From assembly GCA_029582155.1 (NCBI GenBank), contig CM055897.1, positions 17,502,576-17,566,575 of the forward strand: a stretch of DNA of 64,000 bases, read 5' to 3'. Position 1 is the stretch's first letter, and each line of letters starts with the position of its first letter. The translations under genes and the position numbers were made by a program. The notes below the pieces were generated by a model. The model was not told the origin of the DNA. It saw only the letters and a program-made list of their open reading frames with translations, and ran no database searches. This document shows positions 1-11,654 of this stretch, piece by piece. The stretch comes from Panopea generosa (lineage: Eukaryota; Mollusca; Bivalvia; Adapedonta; Hiatellidae).

Positions 1-1
1 T

Positions 2-2017
2 ATGTTTGAATGCCCCGTATGTAGAAACAAGCATCATATTCCCGCCAATAGCGAAGCACGTGACTGGGCGCGAGGGTTTCCGACTGATGCGTTCTGTGTG
101 ATTCAGCTGCATACATTGTCTCAATACGAACAATCGTCCGTCTGCGAGAAGCATATTCAAAAATTTAAGGAATATTTCTGTTTTCATCACAGAGAGCTTC
201 TATGTTCAGATTGTGTGATCGAAGGACATACAAAGGCGCCCTGTTCGTGTGGAAGCTTGCAGGATTCCATCTTGGAAGTTCGTCTGCAAATTAAAGAACT
301 TGTAGGCAAGTTACGACTGCAAGAGGAACGTGCTCAGAGAATCACAGATTCACAGATTGCAACGTCACATTCTGATGATCTACTAAGGCAGATAACCGAC
401 GTTGAAAAAATGATGAACAAATTTCACAAGACGATGAAAGCGAAATTGAAGGAATCAAAACAGAAAGTGATAGAGGCAACAAAGATATCGCATGCCGATA
501 AAGAATTCCTAAGTACTCTTCAGTCCTTGATTAGTAAGACTAAAACGCACGTAGAAAGTTTCATAAGACCGGAAAAATCCAAACGAGCAGATTCAGCAAA
601 CGAACTTTTAAGCATGTGGACACCACTTGAACATGAGACTCAAAACTTTGATACAGCACTGGACGAAATTGAAAAAAGGCCGTTCTGCGTAAATATAAAA
701 ATGGATGAGGAATTTATTGACTTCATTTCTTATGACAAAACACCTCTTGTCGTGAAAAATGAATCGTTACCATCAGACGACTTCCCACCTAGTCCAACGA
801 AAGAAAACTCATACGCCATAAATCGACCAACGTCACCCTTCGAGGAGGTAAACAAACCAACGCAGAAACATGCAGCTGAAGGAACAACAATACCAAGTCC
901 ACTGATGGTGCGCAGGACGATATCGTTGTCCTCTCCGGTAAAGCCCGGACAGCAGAAACTTTACACGGATGTAAGACCAGCCACACAGGACGCGTCCTCT
1001 GCTTCTCCGCGCCACGTTTTCTCTCGACAACAATCACCGTCTCGTATCGTCAACAAAGCGAGAATGAGCCACGCCCACGTATTTCCGAAAGTAGGAACCG
1101 GTGAATTAATATCACGTGATACGGGAAAACATTTCCATAACGTTGAATCCAATCTCAAAGGTATTTCAGAAATGTCGAACTTTGAGTTGCCATGCGGAGA
1201 TATTCTTCTCCTTGACAACCATATTATAACCGTTACTGAAAATGCGGTCCAGCGTTTCACCATCGAATACAAGTATTTGGAAAGCGTGTCGCTACGCTGT
1301 CCGTGGCGGATGTGCGCAATTAAGGATACAATGCACGTTGCCATTAATCATAACACTCGCTTCATCTCTATTGTCGCCACATCGCCAAATTTAAATGTGC
1401 TTTACCGCATCGAAACCGAGAAGCCGTACTCACAAATTTGCCATATGAGAACACAGGTCATTGAGGATAGATTTGGACGAACGAAATATCACGAGCACCT
1501 GGTGTTGTCGCATACAACCGATTTAAGAGCAGACTGTATCGATTTGTTGAAGGTTACCTATGACAAGAATCCTTATAGTAACTTCCAATCCAACCAAACA
1601 ACAAAGTTGATTCCCTTAAGGACAAAAACCATAATTGGCAGCGACAAGCATTCTGTTGTACGTAGTCCAAATGCATTGGCAGCGACATCTGACGGAAAAC
1701 GGTTGATCATTGGTGCCGAATCCGCTGTCGTCTGTATAAGAAAAACAGGGGAAATAGTTTGGACTCGTCCGGTGATTAGATTTGTTGCAAGCGTTTGCTG
1801 TGACAAAGGATTAATTTTCGTGTGTATAGAAAACGAGAGAAAATTAATGGTATTGGACGAAGCAGGTAACAATTTGTACGAGAACATATTTCCACTAAGC
1901 TGCGATATTGTTCGTCCAAATAGAGTTTCTGTAGAGAAAAATCGAATGCTCGTTCGAGAATTTAATGAAAAGGACTGGAAAAGTACCGTACATATATTTT
2001 CACTCGTGTTTAAGTGA
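2..2017 (+). CDS. TRIM-like RING/B-box protein, 5' end cut by window, intronless
   Basis: An open frame of 671 codons ends at TAA (2015-2017). It begins inside a RING finger: the first residues (FECPVCR) match the last C-x2-C pair of the RING in the neighbouring gene (FDCPECR), so the real start lies upstream and the Met at position 2 is internal. A B-box follows (VCEKH, then FCFHH and CSDC, residues about 47-80), then a Lys/Glu-rich coiled coil (about 90-200), a Ser/Pro-rich linker (about 250-370) and a C-terminal half of short beta-strand-like repeats resembling a propeller. TRIM proteins of this layout are usually E3 ubiquitin ligases, often immune or developmental; the substrate here is unknown. 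The protein aligns end to end with the 723-aa product of 5526-11430 but has none of its three introns. AATAAA at 2385-2390 is a candidate poly(A) signal. Confidence 0.85.
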   Translation: MFECPVCRNKHHIPANSEARDWARGFPTDAFCVIQLHTLSQYEQSSVCEKHIQKFKEYFCFHHRELLCSDCVIEGHTKAPCSCGSLQDSILEVRLQIKELVGKLRLQEERAQRITDSQIATSHSDDLLRQITDVEKMMNKFHKTMKAKLKESKQKVIEATKISHADKEFLSTLQSLISKTKTHVESFIRPEKSKRADSANELLSMWTPLEHETQNFDTALDEIEKRPFCVNIKMDEEFIDFISYDKTPLVVKNESLPSDDFPPSPTKENSYAINRPTSPFEEVNKPTQKHAAEGTTIPSPLMVRRTISLSSPVKPGQQKLYTDVRPATQDASSASPRHVFSRQQSPSRIVNKARMSHAHVFPKVGTGELISRDTGKHFHNVESNLKGISEMSNFELPCGDILLLDNHIITVTENAVQRFTIEYKYLESVSLRCPWRMCAIKDTMHVAINHNTRFISIVATSPNLNVLYRIETEKPYSQICHMRTQVIEDRFGRTKYHEHLVLSHTTDLRADCIDLLKVTYDKNPYSNFQSNQTTKLIPLRTKTIIGSDKHSVVRSPNALAATSDGKRLIIGAESAVVCIRKTGEIVWTRPVIRFVASVCCDKGLIFVCIENERKLMVLDEAGNNLYENIFPLSCDIVRPNRVSVEKNRMLVREFNEKDWKSTVHIFSLVFK

Positions 2018-2220
2018 TAGGCCCACTAGAAGTATTGCCTGATCAATGAATGTTATATATAGATGTATGCTTAAATAGAACTAACTAACTGATTGCTTGA
2101 TGTGTAAGATTGATATGATTGATATGATATAACGATCAATTAATCAATCTGGGTTTTTTTTATTAATTGTTTGATTGAACGAGTGTCGGATTTGTTGGTT
2201 GACTGATTGATTCGCTAGTT

Positions 2221-2375
2221 GACCTTTTCACCATCGTAGTTTCGACTTTTCACTATCGTAGTTTCGACTTTTCACCATCGTTGGTTCGACTTTTCACCAT
2301 CGTAGTTTTGACTTTTCACCATTGTTGTTTCGCTGTTTCGACTTTTCAACACGGTAGTTTAGCTGTTTCGACTTC
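2221..2375. repeat. short tandem repeat, about 24 bp
   Basis: Five to six imperfect copies of a unit around CACCATCGTAGTTTCGACTT lie just downstream of the first TRIM-like gene, probably within its 3' UTR because AATAAA follows at 2385. Confidence 0.75.
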
Positions 2376-2727
2376 ACTGAATTAAATAAATATGTCGCGA
2401 TGGCCCTTACGGGACACCGTAAATATGAAATGACAAAAACATTTTTTTCTTCATAATTTCACTGTTTGAAAGAGAAGATTACCATAAATAATCCACTGAT
2501 AGATCTCTATAATTAATTAAAAAAGCATAAAATAAATCGATATAATAAGGCCTCTCAAACATGTACAAATATGAATAACGTTAATTTCTTATAATGACTT
2601 TGTTGATATCTCTTTATCACAAATATCGAAACTGCCGTCATGCGAACTTGTAGTTCTTGTAAATAGCAAATGTGGCTGCTTGCTTTATAGAGGTGACCGT
2701 TTACACAGGTTTGACTGTAATGACAAC

Positions 2728-2895
2728 AGTCTATGTACTATTTCTATGTATTATGTACTAAATGTATTTCTATGTATTATGTACTATTTCTATGTATTAT
2801 GTACTATTTCTGTGTATTAAGTACTATTTCTGTGTATTATGTACTATTTCTATGTATTATGTACTATTTCTATGTATTAAGTACTATTTCTGTGT
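2728..2895. repeat. 20-bp tandem repeat
   Basis: About eight copies of TATGTATTATGTACTATTTC, some with TGTGTATTA variants. No coding potential. Confidence 0.85.
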
Positions 2896-3189
2896 TTTCA
2901 TAACAAACTAGCCGGTATTAAGCAATAACCTGTCTTAAATGGCCAATTTTGCCTACCCCATTGACTGGTTGCTGAAGACAGGTTTAATTGTTTATATCAC
3001 GCTTTTATAATTGGCACTTAAACAGTTACGACATTACCGACAACAAGGTCTGACTCCAAATGGCAAAGGACCATAACTACTCATCTGATGTTTTCCTACA
3101 ACAACTTCATCATCTACCGTGTGTTGGTCCTTGAACGTTTGATGATGTATAAAGTTGTTCTAACAAATATTTTTCTTTTGATCGATGAT

Positions 3190-4345
3190 CCCTAGTTGAC
3201 ATTATAGAGTATGGTCTATATTGTGTGCGTGTGTGAGTACGTGTGATTCTAAGATTTTGAGTCTCTGCACCTAATTATTCCTAGTTGACATTATAGAGTG
3301 TGGAGTCTGTCGACTATATAGTTTGTGTGCGTGTGTGAGTATGTGTGATTCTACGGGTTTTAGTCCCTGTACCAAATTATCCCTAGATGACATTATAGAG
3401 TGTAGAGTCTGTCGACTTTATGGTTTGTGTGCGTGTGTGAGTATGTGTGATTCTAAGGTTTTAGTCCCTATACCAAATTATCCCTAGTTGACATAATAGA
3501 GTGTAGAGTATTTCGACTATATGGTTTGTGTGCGTGTGTGAGTATGTGTGATTCTAAAATGTTGAGTCCCTGCACCAAATTATCCCTAGTTGACATTATA
3601 GAGTGTGGAGTCTGTCGACTATATGGTCTGTGTGCATGTGTGAGTATGTGTGATTCTAAGATTTTAGTCCCTGCACCAAATTATCCCTAGTTGACATTAT
3701 AGAGTGTAGAGTCTGTAGACTATATGGCTTGTGCGCGTGTGTGAGTATGTGTGATTCTAAGGTTATGAGTTCTTGTGCCAAATTATCCCTAGTTGACATT
3801 ATAGAGTGTAGAATCTGTCGACTATGTGGTCTGTGTGCATGTGTGAGTATGTGTGATTTTAAGATTTTTAATCCCTGCATCAAATTATCCCTAGTTGACA
3901 TTATAGAGTGTAGAGTCTGTAGACTATATGGATTGTGTGCGTGTGTGAGTATGTGTGATTCTAAGATTTTTAGTCCTGCACCAAATTATCCCTAGTTGAC
4001 ATTATAGAGTGTTGAGTCTGTAGACTATATGGTTTGTGTGCATGTTTGAGTATGTGTGATTCTAAGATTTTTAGTCCTGCACCAAAGTATCTCTAGTTGA
4101 CATTATAGAGTATAGAGTCTGTAGACTATATGGTCTGTGTGCACGTGTGAGTATGTGTGATTCTAAGATTTTTAGTCCTGCACCAAATTATCCCTAGTTG
4201 ACATTATACAGTGTAGAGTCTGTAGACTATATGGTCTGTGTGCATGTGTGAGTATGTGTGATTCTAAGATTTTTAGTCCCTGCACCAAGGTATCCCTAGT
4301 TGACATTATAGAGTGTAGAGTCTGTCGACTATATGAATATGCGTG
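3190..4345. repeat. about 101-bp tandem repeat array
   Basis: Roughly twelve copies. Each contains CCCTAGTTGACATTATAGAG, then a GTCGACTATATGG-like stretch and a GTGTGTGAGTATGTGTGATT stretch. Copies start near 3190, 3281, 3379, 3481, 3583, 3684, 3786, 3888, 3988, 4090, 4192 and 4291. Short open frames on both strands here are products of the repeat. Confidence 0.9.
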
Positions 4346-5525
4346 TGTGAGGATGTGTGACCATTCCATTATGGTTGAAGAGGGTTGTTAATAAGATTAA
4401 CTGAGTGAGAGCCAAACAATGTTGACCCTGATACTGTAATTAACTGGTTGACTGATCTGGGTGTACATTGTTTGTATAAGATATTCTTGCCATTATAAGC
4501 AGACTTATAGCGCATATTGAAATATGTCAATAACATACGTATGTCCAGTTGTTGTATAGACAAAATATTTTAAATTATCATTGAAACCAATCACTGCCTT
4601 TGTTATACTTGATATAAGAATAAAATATGTTTAAACAATTTTAACTTTTGTTTTCAATATTGTGTATCGAACAAAAGAACACAGCTCCTTATCTGCAATG
4701 TAACAATACACTTTGTCAGATATCAAGACATGTGGTCGACTTAACCTGCATACCTTTGACAAACTAGCGACTAGTGAACGCTATGGCAATTAAAAAAAAA
4801 TGAATGAATAGTCTTTTAAAATGGATTTTTTTCTCAAAATAATCTATTGATAATGGCCGCATAGACGAAGTTTTCTTTAACCACAAGGATTAAAACAGTT
4901 GCAGTTACCATTGTACGTTACACAAAGGTAGTAAAACTTATTGTACGTACTGTATTCTTTTAAATAGATCAGTTACAAGTATGTACTATAACAACAATAT
5001 GAATGAACGATTTATAATGAGCTGGTTTTCAAAACTACTTTTAAACAAAGGGTGTAATGACACTGGATACAAAATATTTTGTTTGAGGTATATGTTAATG
5101 GCCAAAGATTCACTTGAAATAAATTTCAAATCTGTTATAAAGTGAAATTTATAAATACACATATTTATGTTCTAAAGTCTATAATATGTTTTTATATATA
5201 GTATGTTTTTGTACGATTTTTCGTTTTATCTTGTAGCAAATTCTGTAAACCTGGATACGGCGTAACATTGATTAATGTGTTAAACCCCTTCCATGGCCCT
5301 CCGTAATACACTGGTTACGTCGACGGTTTGTTGTGAAACTAACACTCAAAGCATTTAAATCCAATATACATATCAATATTAAAGGAATAAGACGTGTGGA
5401 ATCTAAATAATGTGATTTAAAAATGTGTGAATTAAAAAATGATTTAAACATTTAGAATTTGAACAGGAAATATTAGGCATTTTAAATTTTTATTATAAAA
5501 AAAAATAAGAATAAAATACGCAGGT
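4346..5525. other. intergenic, no feature recognised
   Basis: AT-rich sequence between the 101-bp repeat and the start of the second TRIM-like gene. It should contain that gene's promoter, but I see no clear TATA box at a fixed distance. A CGCAG just before 5524 could be a splice acceptor for an upstream non-coding exon. Confidence 0.5.
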
Positions 5526-8500
5526 ATGGCAAAGTCATTTCGGACGTTTGAGCAGGTGTCCCAGCATTTTAAATGTCCGGTTCACCTAGGGCAGTTGAAG
5601 GACCCGCGACGTCTCCCGTGTGAGCACACCATGTGTAGGGACTGTCTGAAGGGCGTGATAAAGGCGGCACTGAAACGTGAAGACAATAATGGCACATTTG
5701 ACTGTCCGGAGTGCAGGGCCAAGAACCACATACCAATGACGGAAACGGAAGATTGGGCAGACTGGTTTCCGGTTGATGCATTTTGCGTCATCCAACTTCA
5801 GACGCTGGCGAGATTCCAGGATGCTCAAGTCTGTGAGGTAGCAAATAGTTATATTTATTTCAAACGTAGTTTAGTTGTAATTGTTAATATGTATTTAAAA
5901 TTATGTCATACATGCAGTCACGACTGAGAAAAGATTTAAATATCAGTATAGCAACTTCTTAGTTCTAAAGGTATTTCTATATGTTGTAATATCTAATTTC
6001 AGATATCTTATATCAGTTGAAAACAAAAGTCATCTTTATTCAATCATTATTTCGTTATTAATGTTTTAGAAATATATTTGCCGGGCCCGATTAGTTCAGT
6101 TGTTAGCGCGTCTAACCATAAATCCAGGGGTCGTGAGTTCGAATCCGCGCCCGGTCACAATCTCAGTGATGGTTGATATACGACATTGCGGCTCATTAGC
6201 ATATGTTTCTAACCGCTGATTCAAGTGGGAAAGTTATCAGTTACTTGCGGAGATGGGATATGCTCGAGCATTGGTTAATCTTCCAGGATCCCGGGAACCA
6301 GTGGTTATGTTAACTTATCGTCTGTTAGCCCTCGATGGCATAAAATGAAGCTTAATATTCAATCAATTAATCATTATGTATTTATAAATATTTAACAAAT
6401 TATGAAACGAAACAAATTTATCTTCCTTCCCTCTATTTAAACTTATTAGACCAATCTATTTTAATACGTGTTAATCATACAAATTATTATGTGCGCGTTT
6501 TTACGACCTTCTGATCGTGAAGCTATACGAACGATTGTTGTATATTTTCAGGTTCATTCAGACAAATTTAAGGAATATTACTGTTTCCATCACCGTGACC
6601 TCTTCTGCCCGGATTGTATCATCGATAAGCACACGAACAACCCGTGCTACGCCAGGAACAGTAAAGACGCGGTTGGTGACGTCAAAAAGCATCTCGGTGA
6701 TCTTCTAGGGCAGCTCCGACTGCAAGAAGAACGCGCCATCAGAGTAACTGAATCGAAGGTCGCAGAAGCACATATAGAAGATCTAACACAGAAGGTGTGG
6801 GAGGTTGAGCATCTCATTGATAGATTCTGTAAACAAATGAAGAAAAAGCTTCAAGATGCAAAGAACCAAATAGACAACGCAACAAAGATATCTCCGGCCG
6901 ACAAAGGACATTTGAAAACGTTACAAGGGTTGATAACGCAGACAAAGAAGTTGGTAGAAGATAAACTACGCTCCGTGAACACAAAAACACAAGACGGACA
7001 AAATGATATTTTAAGGTTATGGAAACCGCTTGACGACCAGGTTGAGCATTTCGGAAACGTTCTTAATGCTGTAGAGAAACGGCCATTTTGTGTGAATGTT
7101 GTTGCTGACGAACCGTTTATTGATCTTATTACTATGAATCAAGAACCACTGGTGGTTATTAACGAGTGCGCACAGTGGACACCCCTCAATCCAACTTCCG
7201 CCAGGCCCAGTAGTGGTACTACAGCGAAATCATCGTCCAGACGTGCACACAGTTTCAGAGAGTCCAAACACACTACGTTCAAATCAAAACTACAAGTTAC
7301 TCCCCGGTCCACTGCTGAGGTTAACACGAGTCTCCCACGTACCCACGCAGCTTACAGGACCCTGCTTAGTGACAAGAAAAGTGCTGATTCCAGTAACAGT
7401 AAAGGGCTAAAGCCCGTACAGCATCCTCCAAGTTCACAACAAAAGATACAAGAGAGAAATCCTACCATACTGCCCAAGCTAACAGCTGGGGGTCTCACCA
7501 CTGGAGAGACGTCAAAAGTGTTCAACATCCGCTCCTTAAAACTAAAAGGCATCAGTCAACAGTCGGTATTTGAATTCCCGTGCGAAGACATTCTTGTTCT
7601 AAACAGTAATATCATAACAGTAACTGAACGGGCGGTTCAGAAGTTTTCGCTCCGCTACCAGTTCCTACAGAGCATGGCTCTGCGAGCGCCGCTCAAACTG
7701 TGTAACGTGCGTGATGACAGCCACAACATTCTCACACTGGACAGCAGTTGCGGGATATCTTTGATATCCACCCAGCCACGGCTACAACTTTATTACCGAA
7801 TAGAAACGGACAGAGCGTAAGTACAGTAGATGTATCGTATGTATCTGGTGTTTTAACATTTACAGCAATCCATAAACAATTAAAGGGTTATTCACAAAAT
7901 GTGAAACAGAACAGTATTTTTAACAAACGACACATGCAAAAAAGTTCAACGGCGATTTCGATCATTCATACTAAATTTGTCCTCGCATATTAATTGTTTT
8001 CTTTGGATGCATACCTTTTCTTTAACGCTCCCGGTGTTGTATTCCATATTAAGCTAAAGTGTAGTTCCTATGATGCATTCCATATTTCAGCTACAGTGCA
8101 TTTCCTTTATGATATTTCATACTTCGGTTACAGTGTAGTTCCTATGATATATTATCAGCTACAATATAGTTCCTATGATATATTTCAACTACAGTGTAGT
8201 TCCTATGTTATATTTCATGTTTCGGCTACAGGTAGTTCCTATAATATACTTCAACTACAGTGTAGTTCCTATGATATATTATCAGCTACAATGTAGTTCC
8301 TATGGTATATTTCATACTTTGGCTACAGGTAGTTCCTATGATCAACTACAGTGTAATTCCTATGTTATATTTTCAGCTACAGTGTAATGCCGTTATAATC
8401 CAGCTACAGTGTAGTGTCTATGTTATATATCAACTACAGTGTAGTTCCTATGTTATATTCTACATTTCAGCTACAGTATTGTTCGTATGTTATATTCCAC

Positions 8501-9695
8501 ATATCAGCTACAGTATAGTTCCTATGTTATATTCTACATTTCAGCTACAGTATTGTTCGTATGTTATATTCCACATATCAGCTACAGTATAGTTTCTATG
8601 TTATATTTCATATATCGGCTACAGTGCAGTCATACCGATGTTATATTTAAGATATATATAGTTCCTATGTTATTATTCAGGTACACAGGCCTATGTCACA
8701 TGCGTACCACGATGACAGAGGACCCGTATGGTCGATGTTTGTATCACATGCACATGGCCTTGACCCACGTATGGAATCGAGAAGATTGCATCGACGTCAT
8801 GGTCGCCACATACGAGAAAAAGAACACCACCTTTGGTCTTATGGAGGAAGTCACCATCACGCCCGCAAAGGTCAGTTTTATAATGTATGACGCTGTTTCC
8901 GGTTTTCGATCACTTAAGGATCGCCGTTAAAGATATTTCAATTCAAAACATATGTTGATACTATATGCTTTTACATAACGTTAAATAACTATAAAATAAT
9001 AATTTTCTACAAAAATGATAACAATACATGCCCATTACCATCATTATTTACGTTAGATCACGGTTACCCAAATATACGTCCAACAAAATGTCGTCATCAG
9101 GTTTCGATCACATGACTGGATGACGTAATGTGTAAAACTAAAATGACACGGTTCATTTAGTTTTACATATTACGTCATCCAGTCATGTGATGTAGAATAA
9201 ATAAAAGTAGACACAACTGCACTTACTTTTCACATGAGTGGATATTTCTCAATGGTTTTATTCTCTAACAATAGCAATTCACTGAACAGCATGAGATTGT
9301 TTATTTTATTTTTAAAAAATGACTTCAATTAAGGGACTGAAGAATAATATATAATAAATGAATTAAGTAGCTAACGAACGAATAACAACTGGCAACCCGG
9401 ATTTAACACATCCTTATAGATCTATATCCTTACTGGAGAGTGTCAGATCACATTATAGCGGCTAACAAGGACGCATACATCTATATATTTGGTTAAACTT
9501 TGTGGATATAGTTATAGAAACACAGTCTAGAACTGTTTTAATGCGCAATATATGTATAAATATTTCGTTTTAAGTTTTAGCACTGTCAAATGGTAATACT
9601 GACCATTGTATTAACTATTTCTATCATGTATATATCCATCACGGATCCGGTGCTACTGAAAGGTGGTTTGTTAGACGTATGATTCTCCCTATCAT

Positions 9696-9781
<86 letters not shown>

Positions 9782-11430
9782 AACCGATGTTCTGGTCATT
9801 ATAACGAAATTGTGTTATTTCTTCAATAATTATATACAGCAGTGATGCTCTAGTGGTCGAGCGCCCGCCTCATGGATTTCATCACATCCCGGATCATACC
9901 AAATACTTGAAAATGATACTAAAAGCGTTTAGTATTTAGGACTGGTTGGCCGACGGGTGCCAGTATAATGTGACTGGGTGTCTAATTTTATACCATGTAT
10001 CTGCGGCATGACATTTCTGTGTGGCAGTGCTAAGAATGGTATCTCAAGTAGACACCGTCGTGATATGACTGAAAACATTTTAACCCTTTACTCCATAGAT
10101 ATACGTTTTCCCGCACCAATCACAGAGGCCATTGAAAACAGTGCATGAAGAGTTCAGATTGCTCGTAACAAGAGCAATCTGAACTCTTCCTGCACTGTTT
10201 TCCACTCTGTCAGTTGATATAAACATGATTCACCCATTGCTGATACATGGTGAATTAATGATTTCAATATTAGAGGTGTCCAAAGGCGTCTATATGAAGT
10301 AAATGTTGTTGTATGGAGTTTAGCGTCGCTTTCAACAATTTTCATATCGCGACGGTGTCTACTTGAGACAGTATTCTAAGCGCTGTCACACTGGAATATC
10401 ATGCCGCAGAGACATGGTATGATACCCCACCCAGTCACAGTATACTAACACCGTGCCGACCAGACCTAGAACTCTCCTCTTAAATGCTGAGCGCCAAGCG
10501 AGGAAGCTTGTAGTACCATTTTTAAAGTCTTTGGTATGACCCGGCCGGGGATTGAACCCAAGATCTTCCGCACTACCACTAGACCACGCCGCGGTCTATA
10601 TGAAGTAAAGGGTTGAAAGCGACGCTGTACACCATACAACAACAACAATAATTATAAAAGGAGAAATATTATTCATAAACCATATCAATACTATCCAACA
10701 CATACACGCATCCAATATAGGGTTTTATTGAAGTAGCCTGTGTAGCATTAGTGTGTAGTGCGTGGTCCATTAGTACACTAAACCCATGATCGGAGGGTCG
10801 TGGGTTCGATCCTCCGCTACGACTACGTCTGGTGTCCTTGAGCAAGACACTTTATGCGCATATGCTAAGTACTGGCTCTTCCCAGGAAGACTTCGAGCGT
10901 GATTTGTCTAAGTTGTAAGAACTTGTTTCACGATCGAAGTAAAGTAAATCAGTTTAAACTAACCCTCTCATTTTGGCTTATTTTTATTTTTTAAAGAAAC
11001 AAACTTGTTATATTTTATGTTTTAGGTCAAGACTATCGCCGGAAGCAATGATGATGCTTCATTAAAGAATATGACATCTATATGTACCGCTGCAGACAGC
11101 CGGAAGTTGGTAATTGGCGCGGAATCAGGTGTCGTCTGCATGAATAGGAATGGCGACATCATTTGGACTTTTCCAACCAACCAATTAGTTTCGAGCGTCG
11201 ACTGTAAGCGTGGATTGGTGTTTGTTGCAATCGAACAAGAAAAGCGTGTCTGTCTTCTCGATCAACATGGCAACCATCTTGTAGACAACATTTTCCCGTC
11301 GGCGTGTGGTATAACGCGACCGAGTAGAGTATCCGTCGGTAAATCTTCGATGATCGTCCGAGAGTTTACCGACCATGATCAACATGGTCTGAAAAGTGAC
11401 GTCCATGTGTTTAATCTGTCCTGGGCCTGA
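5526..11430 (+). CDS. TRIM-like RING/B-box/coiled-coil protein, four exons
   Basis: Exons 5526-5837, 6552-7816, 8681-8870 and 11026-11430 (TGA), all with GT/AG borders and compatible phases (0, 2, 0), encode 723 aa. RING finger: C17-x2-H20, C32-x-H34-x2-C37-x2-C40, C60-x2-C63; the second zinc ligand is His instead of the usual Cys. The B-box begins at C103-x2-H106 and is split by intron 1. A coiled coil (about 150-250), a Ser/Thr/Pro linker (about 325-395) and a C-terminal propeller-like region follow. By family knowledge it is probably a cytoplasmic E3 ubiquitin ligase; no substrate can be inferred. It is a tandem paralog of the intronless gene at 2-2017. Intron 2 holds a minisatellite and intron 3 a nest of transposons. 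AATAAA at 11639-11644 is the likely poly(A) signal. The start is the first ATG before the RING, 16 residues upstream of C17. Confidence 0.88.
6080..6370 (+). mobile_element. tRNA-derived SINE, family I
   Basis: The head is tRNA-like, with an A box near TTAGTTCAGTTGTTAGCG and B box GTTCGAATCC. A central domain follows (CAAGTGGGAAAGTTATCAGT, then TACTTGCGGAG), with a GGCATAAAATGA-type tail ending in ATTC-like repeats. It lies in intron 1 of the second TRIM-like gene. Family members also at 11655-11929 (-) and 14109-14442 (+). Confidence 0.85.
8040..8690. repeat. minisatellite in TRIM-like gene intron 2
   Basis: Imperfect units of about 29-37 bp built on CAGCTACAGTGTAGTTCCTA followed by TGTTATATT. 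The array reaches to the acceptor of exon 3 at 8681, so the polypyrimidine tract belongs to the last degenerate unit. Confidence 0.85.
9108..9190. repeat. inverted repeat, 35-bp arms
   Basis: Arms 9108-9142 and 9156-9190 are reverse complements with one mismatch, separated by 13 bases. It carries TGACGTAA-like, CRE-like cores. Probably a small palindromic MITE in intron 3 of the TRIM-like gene. Confidence 0.8.
9694..9777. repeat. (CA)n(TA)n microsatellite
   Basis: Seven CA steps followed by about 34 uninterrupted TA steps. Confidence 0.95.
10080..10614. mobile_element. piggyBac-like MITE with TTAA ends, interrupted by a SINE
   Basis: The left end is TTAACCCTTTACTCCATA and the right end is TATGAAGTAAAGGGTT, near-perfect inverted repeats. 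The inside carries a palindrome (CAGATTGCTCG / GAGCAATCTGAAC). TTAA flanks and CCC...GGG termini are hallmarks of piggyBac-type elements. The same family occurs at 24550-24790 and 53085-53303. This copy is opened at 10303 by a minus-strand SINE. Confidence 0.8.
10304..10593 (-). mobile_element. SINE family II with target duplication, nested in the MITE
   Basis: A complete minus-strand SINE. The head, at the right end, has a GGTCTAGTGG-like A box; the tail, at the left, is AAAGCGACGCTAAACTCCAT-like followed by ACAACA. It is flanked by a direct duplication of GTCTATATGAAGTAAA (10288-10303 and 10594-10609), a typical LINE-mediated target site duplication. Confidence 0.88.
10752..10960 (+). mobile_element. 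tRNA-derived SINE, family III
   Basis: Head GTGCGTGGTCCATTAGTACA, B box GGGTTCGATCC, body CTTGAGCAAGACAC and GAAGACTTCGAGCGTGAT, tail AAGTAAAGTAAATCAGTTTA. Other copies: 18560-18750 (-), 26714-26906 (+) and 56101-56300 (-). Confidence 0.85.
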
Positions 11431-11654
11431 GCCCAGATAACAAATTAGATTTTAAAGTTACATTACTAAACGAGGTACTGTTTACATTACCATGTGGTTT
11501 TATAAAATATATAGCTATTGTAATGGGAAAACTACTTTTTCTGGGGCCATGGGGTTGAGAGTAGCGTATGATGTGTCAATATATTGAAAAACAGTCCCTT
11601 GTGTTAATTATTACTTTATGTTTTTTTATAGTTGTCTTAATAAATACATTGTTC

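Larger units (their letters stand above)
9838..10660 (+). mobile_element. SINE family II, split by a MITE
   Basis: The 5' portion is 9838-10079 (head CTCTAGTGGTCGAGCGC, middle GTATAATGTGACTGGGTG, then TCAAGTAGACACCGTCG). The 3' portion is 10615-10660 (GAAAGCGACGCTGTACACCA plus CAACAACAA tail). In uninterrupted copies these parts are adjacent (compare 19242-19488 and the minus-strand copy at 17357-17684). The interruption is the element at 10080-10614. Confidence 0.85.

Noticed and set aside
961-1344. 127-codon minus-strand frame
   Set aside because: Shadow of the TRIM-like coding sequence on the opposite strand.
3656-4369. Repetitive frames in the 101-bp array (LCACVSMCD and SHILTHAH motifs)
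   Set aside because: Both strands are open because the unit happens to lack stops; no start context, splice sites or related protein.
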